A program made the position numbers and the translations under genes. A stretch of 64,000 bases of DNA from Macrosoma leucophasiata (Eukaryota > Arthropoda > Insecta > Lepidoptera > Hedylidae), in contig JAWQUS010000016.1 of assembly GCA_036365455.1 (NCBI GenBank), positions 16,577,001-16,641,000 on the forward strand, given 5' to 3'. This document shows positions 10,124 to 20,833 of this stretch, one piece after another (positions within the stretch are counted from its first letter, which is position 1; every line of letters starts with the position of its first letter). Under the pieces are notes generated by a model. The model saw only the letters and a program-made list of their open reading frames with translations, ran no database searches and was not told the DNA's origin.

Positions 10124-10420
10124 ATCTATACAAATACATAAAATTGGAGTGTCTGTTTGTAATATAAAAATAACTGTTTTTATATAAATATACTGTATGC
10201 ACGGTACCTAGATATACCAAAACAACATTTTTTACAATTTTTGTCTGTCTGTCTGCCTTTTGTTCCCGCTAATCTCGGAAACGGCTAGACCAATTTTGAC
10301 GGGAATTTTATTGGAAATAGCTTATGTAATAAGGAGTTACTTAGGCTACTTTTATACTAGCTGCGCCCACGACTTCGTCCGGGTAGATACTGAACAATCA
10401 TAAATTCTCACGCGGACAAA
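10124..10420 (-). repeat. Interspersed repeat 'family D'
   Basis: It runs from ctatacaaatacataaaatt through a gtctgtctgtctgcc block and ggaaacggctagaccaattt to gcgcccacgacttcgtccg. The same ordered blocks occur at 27472-27993, 28167-28880, 42519-42860 and 51180-51510. There is no ORF; the TE class is unresolved. Confidence 0.75.
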
Positions 10421-10784
10421 GTCGCAAGCTATTTTAAGCAATTTTTGTAAAAATAGTCTACGGCACATACATGCGTAGGTATGTAAATATTTAATACACA
10501 AACACTCATCGCGTAATGAATTTACCTGGTATCTCTCCTGTGAATATAACAATAATATGCAAACAAAAATGTAATTTACGTTCGCTAAACGCTACGACAA
10601 AATTGTCATCGCGGCCCGTCATTTGCGAATTATTAAAATTGTTCCAGCTTATTGTCGGCCCCATATTGGCGAAGTTTGCGCGGCTACCAAGTTTTTATCG
10701 TCAATTTAAACGGGACATGACATATTTTTAGAACATACTTCTTTTGTGTTCGGCTCATGTAATAATACATTGTTTTATTGACAA

Positions 10785-11050
10785 TATTGCAAAATTGTTT
10801 TTTTTTATATTATTTCGCATTAACACATGCTTGTGAAATATATTTTATTTTTAAAGAAAAATGGAAACAAAAATTTGACTTCAGGCGAGACTCGAACTCG
10901 CGGCCTACTGGGAATCTAGTCCAGCCGTTCTTCCAATTGAGCTACTGAAGTCCTGTAAAACAGGCTAGACTCGAACTCGCGGCCTACTGGGAATCTAGTC
11001 CAGCCGCTCTTCCAATTGAGCTACTGAAGTCCTGCCCGATTTCCTGTCAG
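10785..11050 (-). repeat. tRNA-like composite repeat 'family H' (two tandem heads)
   Basis: The minus strand carries two tRNA-like modules in tandem (10878-10951 and 10961-11030), followed by the shared tail that reads tttctttccatttttc-like and cacaagcatgtgttaatgcg. The second module (10961-11030) lacks the first bases of the T-side acceptor strand. The other copies (20834, 55905) have one module flanked by the same tail on both sides. Confidence 0.75.
10878..10951 (-). other. tRNA-like module, not a functional tRNA
   Basis: On the minus strand a 7-bp acceptor stem (acttcag with ctgaagt), a GCTC D-stem region, an anticodon-like stem and a perfect T-arm (gcgag-ttcgagt-ctcgc) can be drawn. The anticodon loop has 9 bases rather than 7, and the module is embedded in a dispersed repeat, so it is a SINE-like head or pseudo-tRNA. 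Confidence 0.65.
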
Positions 11051-11169
11051 GACTCAAAATATTGCAAAAGTAAAAATAACCCATAATATTCCCAGCGCCC
11101 CATTTAAGGTGCACAAACATTTCACTCATATTACCTATTGTTTTAAGTGAAAATCTATTTTCTATTTTT

Positions 11170-11235
11170 TACTGGTGGTTGAGTTTCAGTGTAGGAACTC
11201 GAGTGCGTAGGCACTACAGCATTACCTTATCTATA
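11170..11235 (+). repeat. SINE family A, 5' fragment
   Basis: The segment actggtggttgagtttcag to cactacagcattacc is a diverged head of family A. The rest of the unit is absent. Confidence 0.5.
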
Positions 11236-11315
11236 TAAGAATAACCGCTGTATGGTTCCGTAATAACTCAATCCGTAAAAAATAATAAAATGCACGTTGA
11301 ATAACTACAATAAAA

Positions 11316-11345
11316 TCTCAACGAGTTCTATTGAACTTGTTGAGA
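11316..11345. repeat. Mini-hairpin, copy 1
   Basis: Arms tctcaacgagttc (11316-11328) and gaacttgttgaga (11333-11345) pair with one G-T wobble around a 4-base loop. A paralogous hairpin lies at 44687-44718 with the same flanking gcattttatt. Confidence 0.7.
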
Positions 11346-11357
11346 CAAGCATTTTAT

Positions 11358-11590
11358 TAACCGACTTCGAAAATAGGAGGAGGTTATCAATTCGTAGGAA
11401 TCTTCTTTTTTTTATGTTTGTTTACCGATAATTTGAAAACGCCTGTACTGATTTGGATTTTTTTTTGTTTGAAAGGGTATACCTCACAGGTGGTTCCATT
11501 GTAACCATGTCAAGATGTGATGATGGGATCCTTGAGAAATCGAGGGAACTCTTAAAATTTCATTGACTGTTCACCAAATGGGTGACCATA
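11358..11590. repeat. Interspersed repeat 'family I'
   Basis: It begins aaccgacttcgaaaatagg and continues through gtttaccgataatttgaaa and gtatacctcacaggtggttc. The head is shared with 7158; the block gactgttcaccaaatgggtgacca at its end recurs near 47490. The class is unresolved. Confidence 0.6.
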
Positions 11591-11769
11591 ATTTACTTAA
11601 TTATTATTAATTTTAGAAGGGGTCTCTACATATTAGAGCATGGAGTCGTGTTCCCGCCAAAACCCAGCAAAGGTCTACAAAGATTACATTTATATACCCC
11701 GAGCTGGCGAAACAAAAATCTACAAAATATGTTTGATTTAAATACAAAAAAAAATACAAAATCAAAGTT

Positions 11770-11850
11770 GACTCGTGAGGGACTTGAACCCCCGACCTCC
11801 TCAAATGAAATTCAACAGGGTGCTCTAACCGCTGAGCTAACGAGTCGATG
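11770..11850 (-). other. tRNA-derived SINE-like head
   Basis: On the minus strand a perfect 7-bp acceptor stem (gactcgt with acgagtc) brackets a box-A-like tagctcagcggttagagc and a box-B-like ggttcaagtcc. The middle (anticodon) arm does not fold into a standard 5-bp stem with a 7-base loop. It is followed downstream by A/T-rich tail sequence. A pol-III-type promoter could still be present, but this is not a functional tRNA gene. Confidence 0.6.
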
Positions 11851-12054
11851 TACTGTATCACCGAAAAATGTCATGATATTTTTCCAACCAGATTACGTCA
11901 GCGTATTACGTCATTCTGTATCTGGATATTGCACAGACCAATCAGCCTATTGTTATCGATTTATCGTAAACGTAGCTGAGCTTGCCGAAGATAATCTAAA
12001 CGAAATGTTGATACATAGTGAGTATATTTACGACTTCAGTACCCACATTACATT

Positions 12055-12935
12055 TTAGGGTTCCGTAAATAGCCTACATGGAACACTTATCTACATGTAG
12101 TTTCGCCTTCCGTTCGTCCATTCAATTATAGCTTATCACAGATATAGTTAGAACCACAGGATAGATAAATAAGGATGGAATGGTAATGTGGGCGTGGCAA
12201 GCGCACCACAACTATGCCTGAACACACACAGTTCGGTCGAACCATTCGTTCGCCGCTCGTAGTGTCGTGTAGACAGCTTAGAACAACACATCTCTGGGTA
12301 AAAATGCCGTTTTGTGTTATTTTAACACGTAAAATGAAAAGTAAGACCTTCAGTAAATCGAGGAGGTATAGTTACAGATATTTAATACCACCGTTACCCT
12401 AAAAACCCTTTAATAATTATTAAATTGAACTAAAACGAAAATCTTCACTAGTGTTGTGATATATACAATATCGATATTTTTTTATGGTCCATATCGATAT
12501 TTGTATAGCTACATATGTAGATTTTTTTAAATATGACAGTGGTAGATGGAACATTAGCACCTGGAACACTAAACTGTGCCGAATCATTTTATGCATCACT
12601 TGGAACATTCGGAACATTTGGAACATTGCGTCAAAGATATGAAATACAGATCAACCCGATATACCCGATGGTATGAAAGTGATAATAAGTTAATGTGACA
12701 ATGTTTCATTATACTTTTATACATTTTTTTTAAATAACACTCAAAACCGATTACTCTTCATACTTCATCGATCAGCAGCACCGCATTATAGTAATATTTG
12801 TGTAGTTATATTAATATATCTATAATTACCTGCTGCTAAGTGGTAATATACGGTGGTAGAGCTTCAATGGTAGAGCTCGAAGGCACACAATTATCATGTG
12901 AGTAATATGGGTATGGGATGTCAGTTAACCTATAA
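12055..12935. other. Gene-free stretch with small repeats
   Basis: There is a ttagggttccgtaaa repeat edge at about 12055, tandem ggaacat-type words around 12546-12630, two atatcgatatt words near 12470-12500, and a degraded SINE A head near 12852-12890. The open frame at 12420-12626 is produced by the ggaacat repeats. Confidence 0.5.
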
Positions 12936-12939
12936 TGAT

Positions 12940-13222
12940 GGGTGTCAATTTTGTGGTTTCTTGGGGTGCTGATTACGAAAGAGGCAACCGTTTTCGGATC
13001 CAAGATGGCGGACAGACTTTTTTATCATAATGTGATATGGGTATCAATTTCGAGGTTTCTTGGGGTGCTGATTACGAAAATAGCATGCGTTTTCAGATCC
13101 AAGATGGCGGACAGTCTTTTTTTTTCAAAATGTGATATGGGTTGAATCAATGTCGAGGTTTCTTGGAGTGCTGATTACGAAAATAGCATTCGTTTTCAGA
13201 TCCAAGATGGCGGACAGACTTT
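12940..13222 (+). repeat. Minisatellite, three units of 99-100 bp
   Basis: Units begin at 12940, 13039 and 13139. Each contains ggtttcttgg(g/a)gtgctgattacg and ends with a conserved ccaagatggcggacag. The third unit ends abruptly at the LINE fragment that follows. Short open frames reading RFLGVLITK are produced by the repeat and are not genes. Confidence 0.88.
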
Positions 13223-13575
13223 CCACTGCAATTTTGTATTCACGGTTAAGCCAAGAAATACCGTGGAGTCTACTAATTCCAATGCTTCCTCGTTTAGTTT
13301 CACATTGGTTGCAACCTGTTTAACGTTAGGTGTACAAAATTTAATACATTTTGTCTTTCTAGTATTTAACAGTAGGTTGTTAGCACAAAACCAATGTACT
13401 ATTTTAGAGAGGGTATTGTTTACATCGTCACAAGCTACTTGTTGCCTTTTCATTTTGAATATGAGAGAGGTATCATCTGCAAATAATATCATTTCTTGAT
13501 TGTTGACAATGTATGGCAAGTCATTAATATAAACTAAAAACAGAAATGGACCCAGAATTGAGCCTTTAGCCATTC
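13222..13575 (-). pseudogene. LINE reverse-transcriptase fragment
   Basis: About 118 codons without a stop cover the RT palm and start of the thumb: GSILGPFLFLVYINDLP (palm motif), then FADDTSLI (catalytic aspartates), KTKCIKF and STVFLGLTV. The residues before GSILG read MAK rather than the usual GVPQ, so the 5' edge is damaged or truncated. At the 3' end it runs directly into the minisatellite. It belongs to a non-LTR retrotransposon of the CR1/Jockey general type; I cannot assign the clade. Confidence 0.8.
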
Positions 13576-14625
13576 TATCCTTATTTATCTATTCTTTGGT
13601 TAGAACGCTGTAATTTGGCATGTAGAGTAACACCGACAAAGTGATAAGATAAAATATTTAAAACAAAATCGTGGGTAATTTTGTGGTAATACCTATAATG
13701 TATACTTAATAATGGTCAAGGTGATGCCCCTCAGATTTTTTTTGCAGCTGAATAATAAATGATGAATTAAAACTTAAACAAATTAGAATTGCAATAGAAT
13801 ACCTTTAAATATTTTTGGCTGTAGGTTTAGTAAACATTTAAAGAACTTGCATTAAGATACCCGCTATCTCCAGATATATTATCTCTATTTCATTACCCCA
13901 TTTGGCAACCCTATGTATGAAGCTCGTAAAAGTTTAAAGTGCTATGCTACAAAGAACCTTTTAAGTTAAGTTTGTTTTTTTTCATAATTCTTTGCGGTGT
14001 TTTGTTTGTTAGTGATAGAATTTACATTATTCCAATTAATACCTACATATAATAAGACAGTAATCGAGCGTCTGTAGGTACCTACAGTAAATATTTTTCC
14101 AAAAAACTAATAGGAGGCAATTCAAGAAGAGTAACAGAAACCAAATAAACAATTATTGAACTTTTTCTGTCTGTTCGTCTGTCTGTACGTACGAACGTAC
14201 CAGACGTCATAATTTCGAAACCCCTCAATGGATTTGAACACGATTTTGAAACGTAATGAAATTTTGAATAGCTGATTATGATTTAGTATTTTATGCTACT
14301 TCTCTCAATATAGCGTACAAGATGCGGCTGTTGCTCCATACATTTTGTCTCCTTTGTAGCAGAGATCGAAAACGTAGCCAGATTATTATATCAATCAACT
14401 ACTTGATTAAGAAAACATAATGACTGGCACATTCCTGAATTGGAAACCAAAGTTGATACTCGATCTTCACAATAGCAAAGAACTTTGAAAATTTAATCAA
14501 TTTTTAATCTTTGATACCAGAAACTCTCCGTCATTTATCTCAATGTAGGACCTTTAGCATACAAATTTTATTTTTTAAATTACACTTAACACAATAATTT
14601 TTAAAGTAAGAGAGTAAAAAGTTAC
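13576..14625. other. Gene-free AT-rich stretch
   Basis: No gene is seen. A reverse-orientation piece of family K (atttggcaaccct) lies at about 13865-13915, and a tctgtctgttcgtctg microsatellite-like block at 14167-14190. Confidence 0.5.
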
Positions 14626-14629
14626 AATA

Positions 14630-14745
14630 AACACTTTTCGTTCACCATTTTTGGGTGTTCGCAGAAGGTGCTTTGTAGATAAAATTTCCTTACATAAAAC
14701 GCTTTAACGATTTTCGAGGACTCTCTACAAGTCTTTTAGCTATCA
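14630..14745 (-). repeat. Dispersed repeat pair, copy 1
   Basis: The blocks gttcaccatttttgggtgttcg, cagaaggtgctttgt and gattttcgagg...ctctacaa match 55610-55725 in reverse orientation. Confidence 0.6.
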
Positions 14746-14754
14746 AAACCCTCA

Positions 14755-14975
14755 ACCGTAGATATTTGCACGGCTGAAACAAACAAAATTCCATACCAAC
14801 GATTAATTTGGTCTCTTTTACACGGACATCAATCAGTGTCGTGTACTCGTATTTATGCGTAGCACGTAGAAATTATCAACCGTCGCCCATAAGAGGGGAG
14901 GAGGTTGGTTAAGGCGGGGAAATCGGGCGGGACGTCGAAGTGTCCATTCTATACGTAGTATTATAACATATTCTC
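14755..14975 (-). repeat. Repeat 'family E', copy 1
   Basis: The minus strand reads agagaatatgttataatact, then cgtatagaatggacact, cgcccgatttcccc, ataagagggg-type and gacggttg blocks. The same order occurs on the plus strand at 27185-27400 and 42115-42330. There is no ORF. Confidence 0.7.
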
Positions 14976-14989
14976 TGGTATAGTATCCA

Positions 14990-15245
14990 AAAAGAAATAT
15001 TGCACATCGACCTTAGGAAGGGGACTTCGGCTTATTTCGGGCCCGTAGAGCGTTATCTCTTTCGCACCTCATCTATCTGACGTTTGTCGACCATTTTGAT
15101 CAAGTTTAGACCAATACCGAACTATTAGTGCCTACGTCGGCAGTGTGCAGCAGAGATAACGCTAAACAAAGTCTAAACTATCCGATTGTGTCTTTCGTAG
15201 GCTCGATGTGCAATATTTAATGTTGAGTAGTACTGTACTTTAGGT
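14990..15245. mobile_element. Palindromic MITE 'family F', copy 2
   Basis: It starts around atattgcacatcgacc and ends around gctcgatgtgcaatattta, a visibly inverted pair. Internal blocks gagcgttatctctttcgc, gtttgtcgaccattttgatc and gcagtgtgcagcagagat are shared with the other copies. Confidence 0.7.
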
Positions 15246-15317
15246 GTGCTATATCGCGTTAAGCGGTGTCTCGTAATATAGTAAAAATAAGTAGGTATGA
15301 TTAAAATAAAATAAAAA

Positions 15318-15410
15318 ACGGTCAAGTGCGAGTCGGACCCGCGTGTATAAGGTTACATACAACTGAGAAATGTCCTATGTAATCTTGAACTCTAGACCTG
15401 AAGTGCTACA
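15318..15410 (+). repeat. Repeat 'family J' head
   Basis: acggtcaagtgcgagtcgga followed by cccgcg is the head of a very common lepidopteran repeat whose tail reads ggtacggaaccct. A longer copy lies at 49353-49976. Confidence 0.6.
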
Positions 15411-15711
15411 GGTTTATTTTATAGGATCGTACGTTTAAATTCAAGCCGAGAAGTATTTTTTCACCAACTGATTTTTATTTCCGAAAAACATTTTATTTTA
15501 TATGACTTCACCTGAAAGTGAGAGAATTTTTATCCACCTTAGAAAATTGGAGGTAGGTATCCGATTAAAGGGAAGCGCCAAAAGTTAAATTAGGTCAAAC
15601 TGATAAATCAAGTCTATAAAATTAAATTGAATGACTTACGTTCTACCGCTCGTAATTTATCCTTCAGTATTTAGAAGTGAAAAAAGAAAATGCTCACTAC
15701 AGTCAGAGAAT

Positions 15712-15995
15712 GGTGGTAGAGCTCCAGTGACGGAGCTCGCGGGCGTAGGCACCACCGCATTACCTAATAGACTTGCCGCTAAATGGTAGTGTTCAGCACT
15801 ATCGTGTTCCGGTCAGGTGGTCGTGTACGGCCCTGTAATTTCTGGCACAGAGGCATAACACCTTAAGTCTCAGGAACAACGCATCTGCATTTTGACCTTG
15901 GTCTTTGTGTTAGTGTCTATAAGCTGCAGTCATCACTTAACATCAATGTGAACTGCATGCTTGTTTAAAACTTCCAATACATTAAAAAAAAAGTA
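15712..15995 (+). repeat. SINE family A, near full length
   Basis: It shows the full block order: gtggtagagctccagtgacg, gcaccaccgcattaccta, cttgccgctaaatggtag, tgttccggtcaggtgg, ctgtaatttctggcacag, gcatctgcattttgacc, ctgcagtcatcacttaac and tgaactgcatgcttgttt, then an A-rich end. About 280 bp. There is no clear tRNA head. Confidence 0.8.
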
Positions 15996-16013
15996 AAGAA
16001 AAAGAAACTTAAC

Positions 16014-16316
16014 TTCACGTCTGTAATCCCCGAAGGGGTAGGCAGAGGCTAATGCATGCATTCAAGCATACATGCAAACACCCATCGCCGGTTACGTTTT
16101 GGCCCATGTAATAGGTGGCAAACCTGTTGCCATCTCCGGGCACATTACCAAACTCCGAGGTACCGGGAAACTTCAAGAAAATGGAAAAATCCCAAAAGAA
16201 CCGGAGATAAAGGATATTAAACCGTTAACTCTGATAGTCCCCGACCCGGGAATCGAACCCAGGATCCTCAGCGTAGTAGTAGTGGCCTGCTACCACTACG
16301 CTACTGCGGCAGTAAA
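16014..16316 (-). mobile_element. SINE family C (tRNA-headed)
   Basis: On the minus strand it begins tgccgcagtagcgtagtgg (box A) and ggttcgattcccgggtcgg (box B) and ends with ccccttcggggattacag. Plus-strand open frames here such as AHVIGGKPVAISG are shadows of this SINE and recur at every copy. Confidence 0.8.
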
Positions 16317-16399
16317 TAATAAAGAATATGTAATAATACTTGATTGCCGCTCGCACGCGGTATCCCTTCTTCGAAATGAACTTTTATAATCTGTAATTT

Positions 16400-17350
16400 C
16401 AGTTCGAGAGGTAATTAATAAAGTTATCTCTTGGAGGAGTCATTGCACGGTTTGGTGCTGAATAATGCTCGAGTGGGTACGTATTAGCTCTAAGTGTAGA
16501 AACCATAGACAAAATGTCCGGTTGGTCACGTCGGTGCTTTATTTGCGTGGTAATAAAGTTTAATTTGCAATTAATTTTGATTTTCGAAAACTTCTTCGAT
16601 GGTACATTGTACAAATTAAGCATTTACGCTGAAATTATTAACGTAGCCATTGCATGTCACGATTTTAAAAGAATATCGAAACGTTTGCTTAGATAATGAA
16701 TATACACAATAACACTGGCGAACAATAGGCATAAACGTACATTAGATACGTTTTAGCTATGATATTAGCATTATATTACATCGTGACAACACTTTAGCTA
16801 AAATATATGAATAAGGGATTAATGTTTTTCTTTCCTATATTTCTCAAAATTAAGTAACACCCCGTCCCTAAAAATAACTAGTGCTTGCTTTTTAATTTTT
16901 TTACGTAATAAATCTTATGTAACAATCAAAAAATTATGTGGTCTATTTAAAAAATAATATAGCTATTTTAATGCCATTCAAGATAGAATACTGGTTTAAA
17001 TGAAATTCGTTTCACCTGTGGTTTCACCCATTTGTATTTCCTTGCACAACTTGCCTACACTTTTGAAGTACAATAATATCGTAATATATAAGAGTATTTT
17101 TTTAAATTATCAACCGTTTATATTAATGTTTTTTTTTTTGTTGTTTGAAAATTGTTTTTTTTCCTTTTTTTTGTTATATGCATGTATGTATGTACCAGTG
17201 TAGTAAATACTGCATAAATGTTTTCTTTCTTTCTTTTTTATATAATCTCTTTTCAATTTAATTTTTTCCTTCGTAAAATCCTATGAATTTATGTGTTTAT
17301 CCCTTTTTACTTTCGCTTTTTTGTTCTATCGACTTTTAAATCAAAACACA
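16400..17350. other. Gene-free AT-rich stretch
   Basis: No gene or clear repeat is seen. T-rich runs and a tttcttt microsatellite lie at about 17100-17260. Confidence 0.5.
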
Positions 17351-17354
17351 CGCT

Positions 17355-17480
17355 AAATAAGTTCGGATCTGGGTGTTTGTGTATGTGTTGTGTGTGTACA
17401 TCGGCATCCACGACATTTATACCTAATGTGGACCCGCCCCGGCTTCGCACGGGTATAAAATATTATATATATATATATTA
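17355..17480 (+). repeat. SINE family B, 3' part joined to another repeat
   Basis: tctgggtgtttgtgtatgtg with a tgtgtgtacatcggcat block matches the tail of family B (26575, 55287, 58741). It is then joined to cccgccccggcttcgcacgg and a tatata run. Confidence 0.6.
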
Positions 17481-17574
17481 TAGCCTATGTCACTAATTGA
17501 AAAAAATATTAAAATCGATCTTATGGGCACGCTGCCGCCGCCCGGCCGGCCAGTCTCGCCGCAAACTAGGGTTG

Positions 17575-17702
17575 TTGAGGAAGTGATTATGAGGAAGAGG
17601 AGGAGGAAGAGGAATTATGACGCGCAAATTTAGAGGATGCATATAAGGAAGAGGATATTTTATGAGGAAGAGGATGCGGATGAGGAAGAGGAAGAGCAAG
17701 AA
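17575..17702 (+). repeat. GA-rich microsatellite
   Basis: Degenerate gaggaagag units with interruptions; the encoded RKRMRMRKRKS peptide is low complexity. Confidence 0.75.
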
Positions 17703-17705
17703 CGT

Positions 17706-17885
17706 ACGTTACTTCACGCCTGTAATCCCCGAAGGGGTAGGCAGAGGTAAATGCATGCATTCAAGCATACATGCAAACACCCACGACTCGCCGGTTACGT
17801 TTTGGCCCATGTGGTGGCGAACCTGTTGCCATCTCGCGGCACATTGCCAAACACTGAGGTACCTACTGGGAAATTTCCTAAACCT
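17706..17885 (-). repeat. SINE family C, 3' part
   Basis: From cacgcctgtaatccccgaag to gaggtacctactgggaaatt it matches the tail half of family C; the tRNA head is missing. Confidence 0.7.
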
Positions 17886-18018
17886 AAACCTAATAGAATC
17901 TAGTGTGTACTACATCATACATGCACACACTCTCCTAATATTGTACCAACGTATGTTAAACAATTATATTAACGGACAATAAATCGAACCTTCAACTGGA
18001 ACAGTCGTTTTTCATAAT

Positions 18019-18154
18019 AGGTTGGGGAAAAAGTCTTTTCGCATTATAGTATGTATGAACTTGTAATAAAATCTCTTTGGCTGTAGTATTTGTATCTGGC
18101 TGGTTTTGGTATCATTGAAAGTTTAAATTTTAAAGAACATAATTCCAAATTCAA
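18019..18154. mobile_element. Mariner terminal fragment (136 bp)
   Basis: It starts aggttggggaaaaagtc and matches, reverse-complemented, the right end of the mariner at 39111-40392 (40257-40392) with a handful of differences. It ends at 18154, where LINE coding sequence begins mid-motif. Only one terminus is present, so it is a solo mariner tip. Confidence 0.85.
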
Positions 18155-19784
18155 TTATTGCTATAGGCCTGTAATTGGCCGGGTCACTGCGATCCCCTTT
18201 TTTGGGTATCGGGTGCACGAGGGCTGTCTTCCACGCAGACGGTACCTTTCCACGATCGTAGGAAAGCGAAAACAGGCGCGTCAGAACGGGGGTAAGCTCG
18301 GGAGCGCACATCTTCATCACCACTGCAGGGACGGAGTCCGGCCTACTCGACTTCTTGATGTCAAGGGATAAAAGCGCTCGCCTGACGTTCTTCTGAGAGA
18401 ATTTGACGTCAGGCATAGAGCTTTCACAGCGCGGGATGGTAGGCGCTGTGACACCCATTTCATCAAGAGTCGAGTTTGAGGCAAAGAGGCTGCCCAGAAG
18501 ATCGCCTTTCTCTTTTGCCGTGTGGGCTAGGCTATCATCAAGTTTTCGCAGTGGTGGGAAAGATGACCGACAAAAGTTCCCTTCGATAGCTTTGGCAAGA
18601 GACCAATAGGCACGGCTCCCGGGAGGATGCCTCATTAGTTTCTTGCCAACTCTACCGACATGCTTGGACTTTGCTTTGGCTATCCGCAGCTTCGTGGACC
18701 TGGAGGCAGCGTTGAGTACTCTCTTCAGGTCGGAGGCATTGGGATCCTTGCAAGCGTGAGCCACAGTCCAGGTTCTGTAAGTCTCCTGATTATGGTAAGA
18801 AGCCACAGCACAAGACTTATTGAACCAGGGCTGATACCGACCACCAATGGATACCACAGAGTACGGGATGAAACATTCCATACCCTGGTGTATCACATCG
18901 GTTACAGCTTCAGCGCACGTGCTCGGATCTTCCGACGAGAAACAAAGCTGCTTCCATGGGTAGGACGATAGGAACTCCCTCAGTCCATCCCAATCGGCTG
19001 ACCTATAGTGCCACACTTGCCGGGTGGAAGAGGGCTGCAGAGGCGCCCGAACCGACAAGGGGGTTTTCGTGCGTACCAGGCAGTGATCTGAGGATCCTAA
19101 AGGAGCCTCGACCACCACCTGATAGTTCGCAGAATGTGAGGTCAGCAAAAGATCCAGCAAAGAGGCGGTATGGCCCTCGACATCTGGTATCCGGGTGAAC
19201 CCGGATACTACTTGTGTGAGTCCATTAACCAGCGCAAAGTCATATGCAGTCCTTCCAGCGAAGTTAGTGATTCGGGAGCTCAACCATTCCGTATGGTGTG
19301 CGTTAAAGTCGCCAAGAATTACCAACTCCGCAGAAGGATACTGCGCAAGCACCGTGTCGACCACCTGTTGGATGTGCTCGAACAAGCGAGCTGTCTCCCC
19401 GTCTCCGCTATAGGACCTGTACACGCACGCGTAGATTCGGGTAGAACCACCGTAGTCCACGCGCGTCCACAATAACGACAGGTCCTTGTCTTCAAAATGG
19501 TCAAGACGGCGACAACAGACATCCTCTCGGACAAACAGACATACCCCGGCGCGGCGAATGAAAGTGTTCTCCAGAGTATAGCCGGGGTAAGTAAGGTACG
19601 CAGTATCAAGAGGAGAGGATATTTGTGTCTCCGTCAGAAAGAGTAGGGCTGGCTTAGCCGTTTCAAGGTGATGATGGACGGCGTTTAGGTTGGTATGTAA
19701 ACCCCTGATGTTGCACATGTCCACAGTAAATGTGGGAGGGGTGTCCGCTGTGTGAAACTCATACTGCTTCTTTTGTTTAACCAT
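18155..19784 (-). pseudogene. LINE ORF2: endonuclease with truncated RT
   Basis: The minus-strand frame opens MVKQKKQYEFHTAD and is uninterrupted for about 540 codons. An APE-type endonuclease covers residues about 20-240: CNIRGL (Asn), LTETQ near 50 (Glu), GDFNAHH at 158-164, and SSDH at 231-234 (catalytic Asp-His). The reverse transcriptase begins with RRALLSLDIKKS and PIPKKGDRSDPANYRPIAI, then stops because mariner-derived sequence starts at 18154; the last residues of the open frame are read from mariner DNA. The palm (YADD), thumb and 3' UTR are missing. The intact endonuclease frame suggests a fairly young copy. Clade uncertain within the APE-type LINEs. Confidence 0.88.
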
Positions 19785-20830
19785 TTTTTTTTGCGTCGGG
19801 GAAGAGGGAGGATGATGTGCACCGCATTGGTCACCCTACGAACAAAAATTGTCAGTGAGTTAGACCATCTACTCTCAGAGGTGATGGTCTAACGTGATCG
19901 CGTCACGACCCGGTTCGTAAAATTAGTGAAATCACATTAGAAACCTCAAAAATAACAGTATTTCTCCACTATTTAATGGATATTATTATACATATAAACC
20001 TTTCTCTTCAATTCTATCTGTTAAAAAAACCGCATCGAAATCCGTTGCGTAGTTTTAAAGATTTAAGCATACATGGGGATATAGGGACAGAAAAAGCGAC
20101 TTTGTTTTATACTAAGTATGTAGTGAGTAGTGAAGTATCGCATATAAGTATCCATGTAATAAATTCTACAGTCTATTGAAAAAACCGTATCATTATACAA
20201 GAAACACGTCTGGCTAGTAGAACGTGAAAATATTCAAACATAGCAGTAGCGCTTCATTATCATTTGGCGCTGGCATATCAGAATTCAAATGGAGCTGTTG
20301 TACGAATAAAGTTAGTCCCATACTACGAGAGCGTTTAATTGTTTTGCGAACTTCGTGATCTTAGTCCAATTAACATTATAATTGATCTCCAACTACTACG
20401 GGATTGTAATATTATTTCTGGAAAGCGGAAATTGATTTCCGTTATCAAATTCCAGATGTCACAGGCTTTATTACTGAAATATGGTTTGTGGATAGGTTCG
20501 TATTATAAAAAGTAGTATAAATTGAAACTGGCACACGGATGGACACATTACTTTTTTACACTTAAGCTCCACTAAAAAAAATGTGATAGCTTAAACTTAG
20601 TAGGTATGTATCTAGCATTAAATGTGTGTATTTTTTTTAAAACATCTAGAAAAAAAGAGATAGATAGAATCATTTTGAGTTTATATTGTCTGCTAATATG
20701 CCAGTAGATTCGTAAATTTAGATGTAAAGCCTTTCTAAAGTGAATAAACTGATTTATGTATTCATTTAGTGGCTTTATTTTACTTTCATAGATTTAAAAT
20801 TAATTTAATAGAATGTGAGCACACCTACCA
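19785..20830. other. LINE leader and gene-free flank
   Basis: 19785-19920 directly precedes the LINE ORF2 and includes an inverted pair (tagaccatctactctcagag with gtgatggtcta); it is probably LINE 5' sequence, with no ORF1 recognisable. From 19920 to 20830 I see only AT-rich sequence. Confidence 0.45.
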
Positions 20831-20833
20831 TTA

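Noticed and set aside
16072..16389. Open frames reading AHV(I/T)GGxPVAISG at 16072, 48628 and 57179
   Set aside because: They recur at each SINE C copy on the strand antisense to its tRNA head, so they are repeat shadows rather than a protein family.
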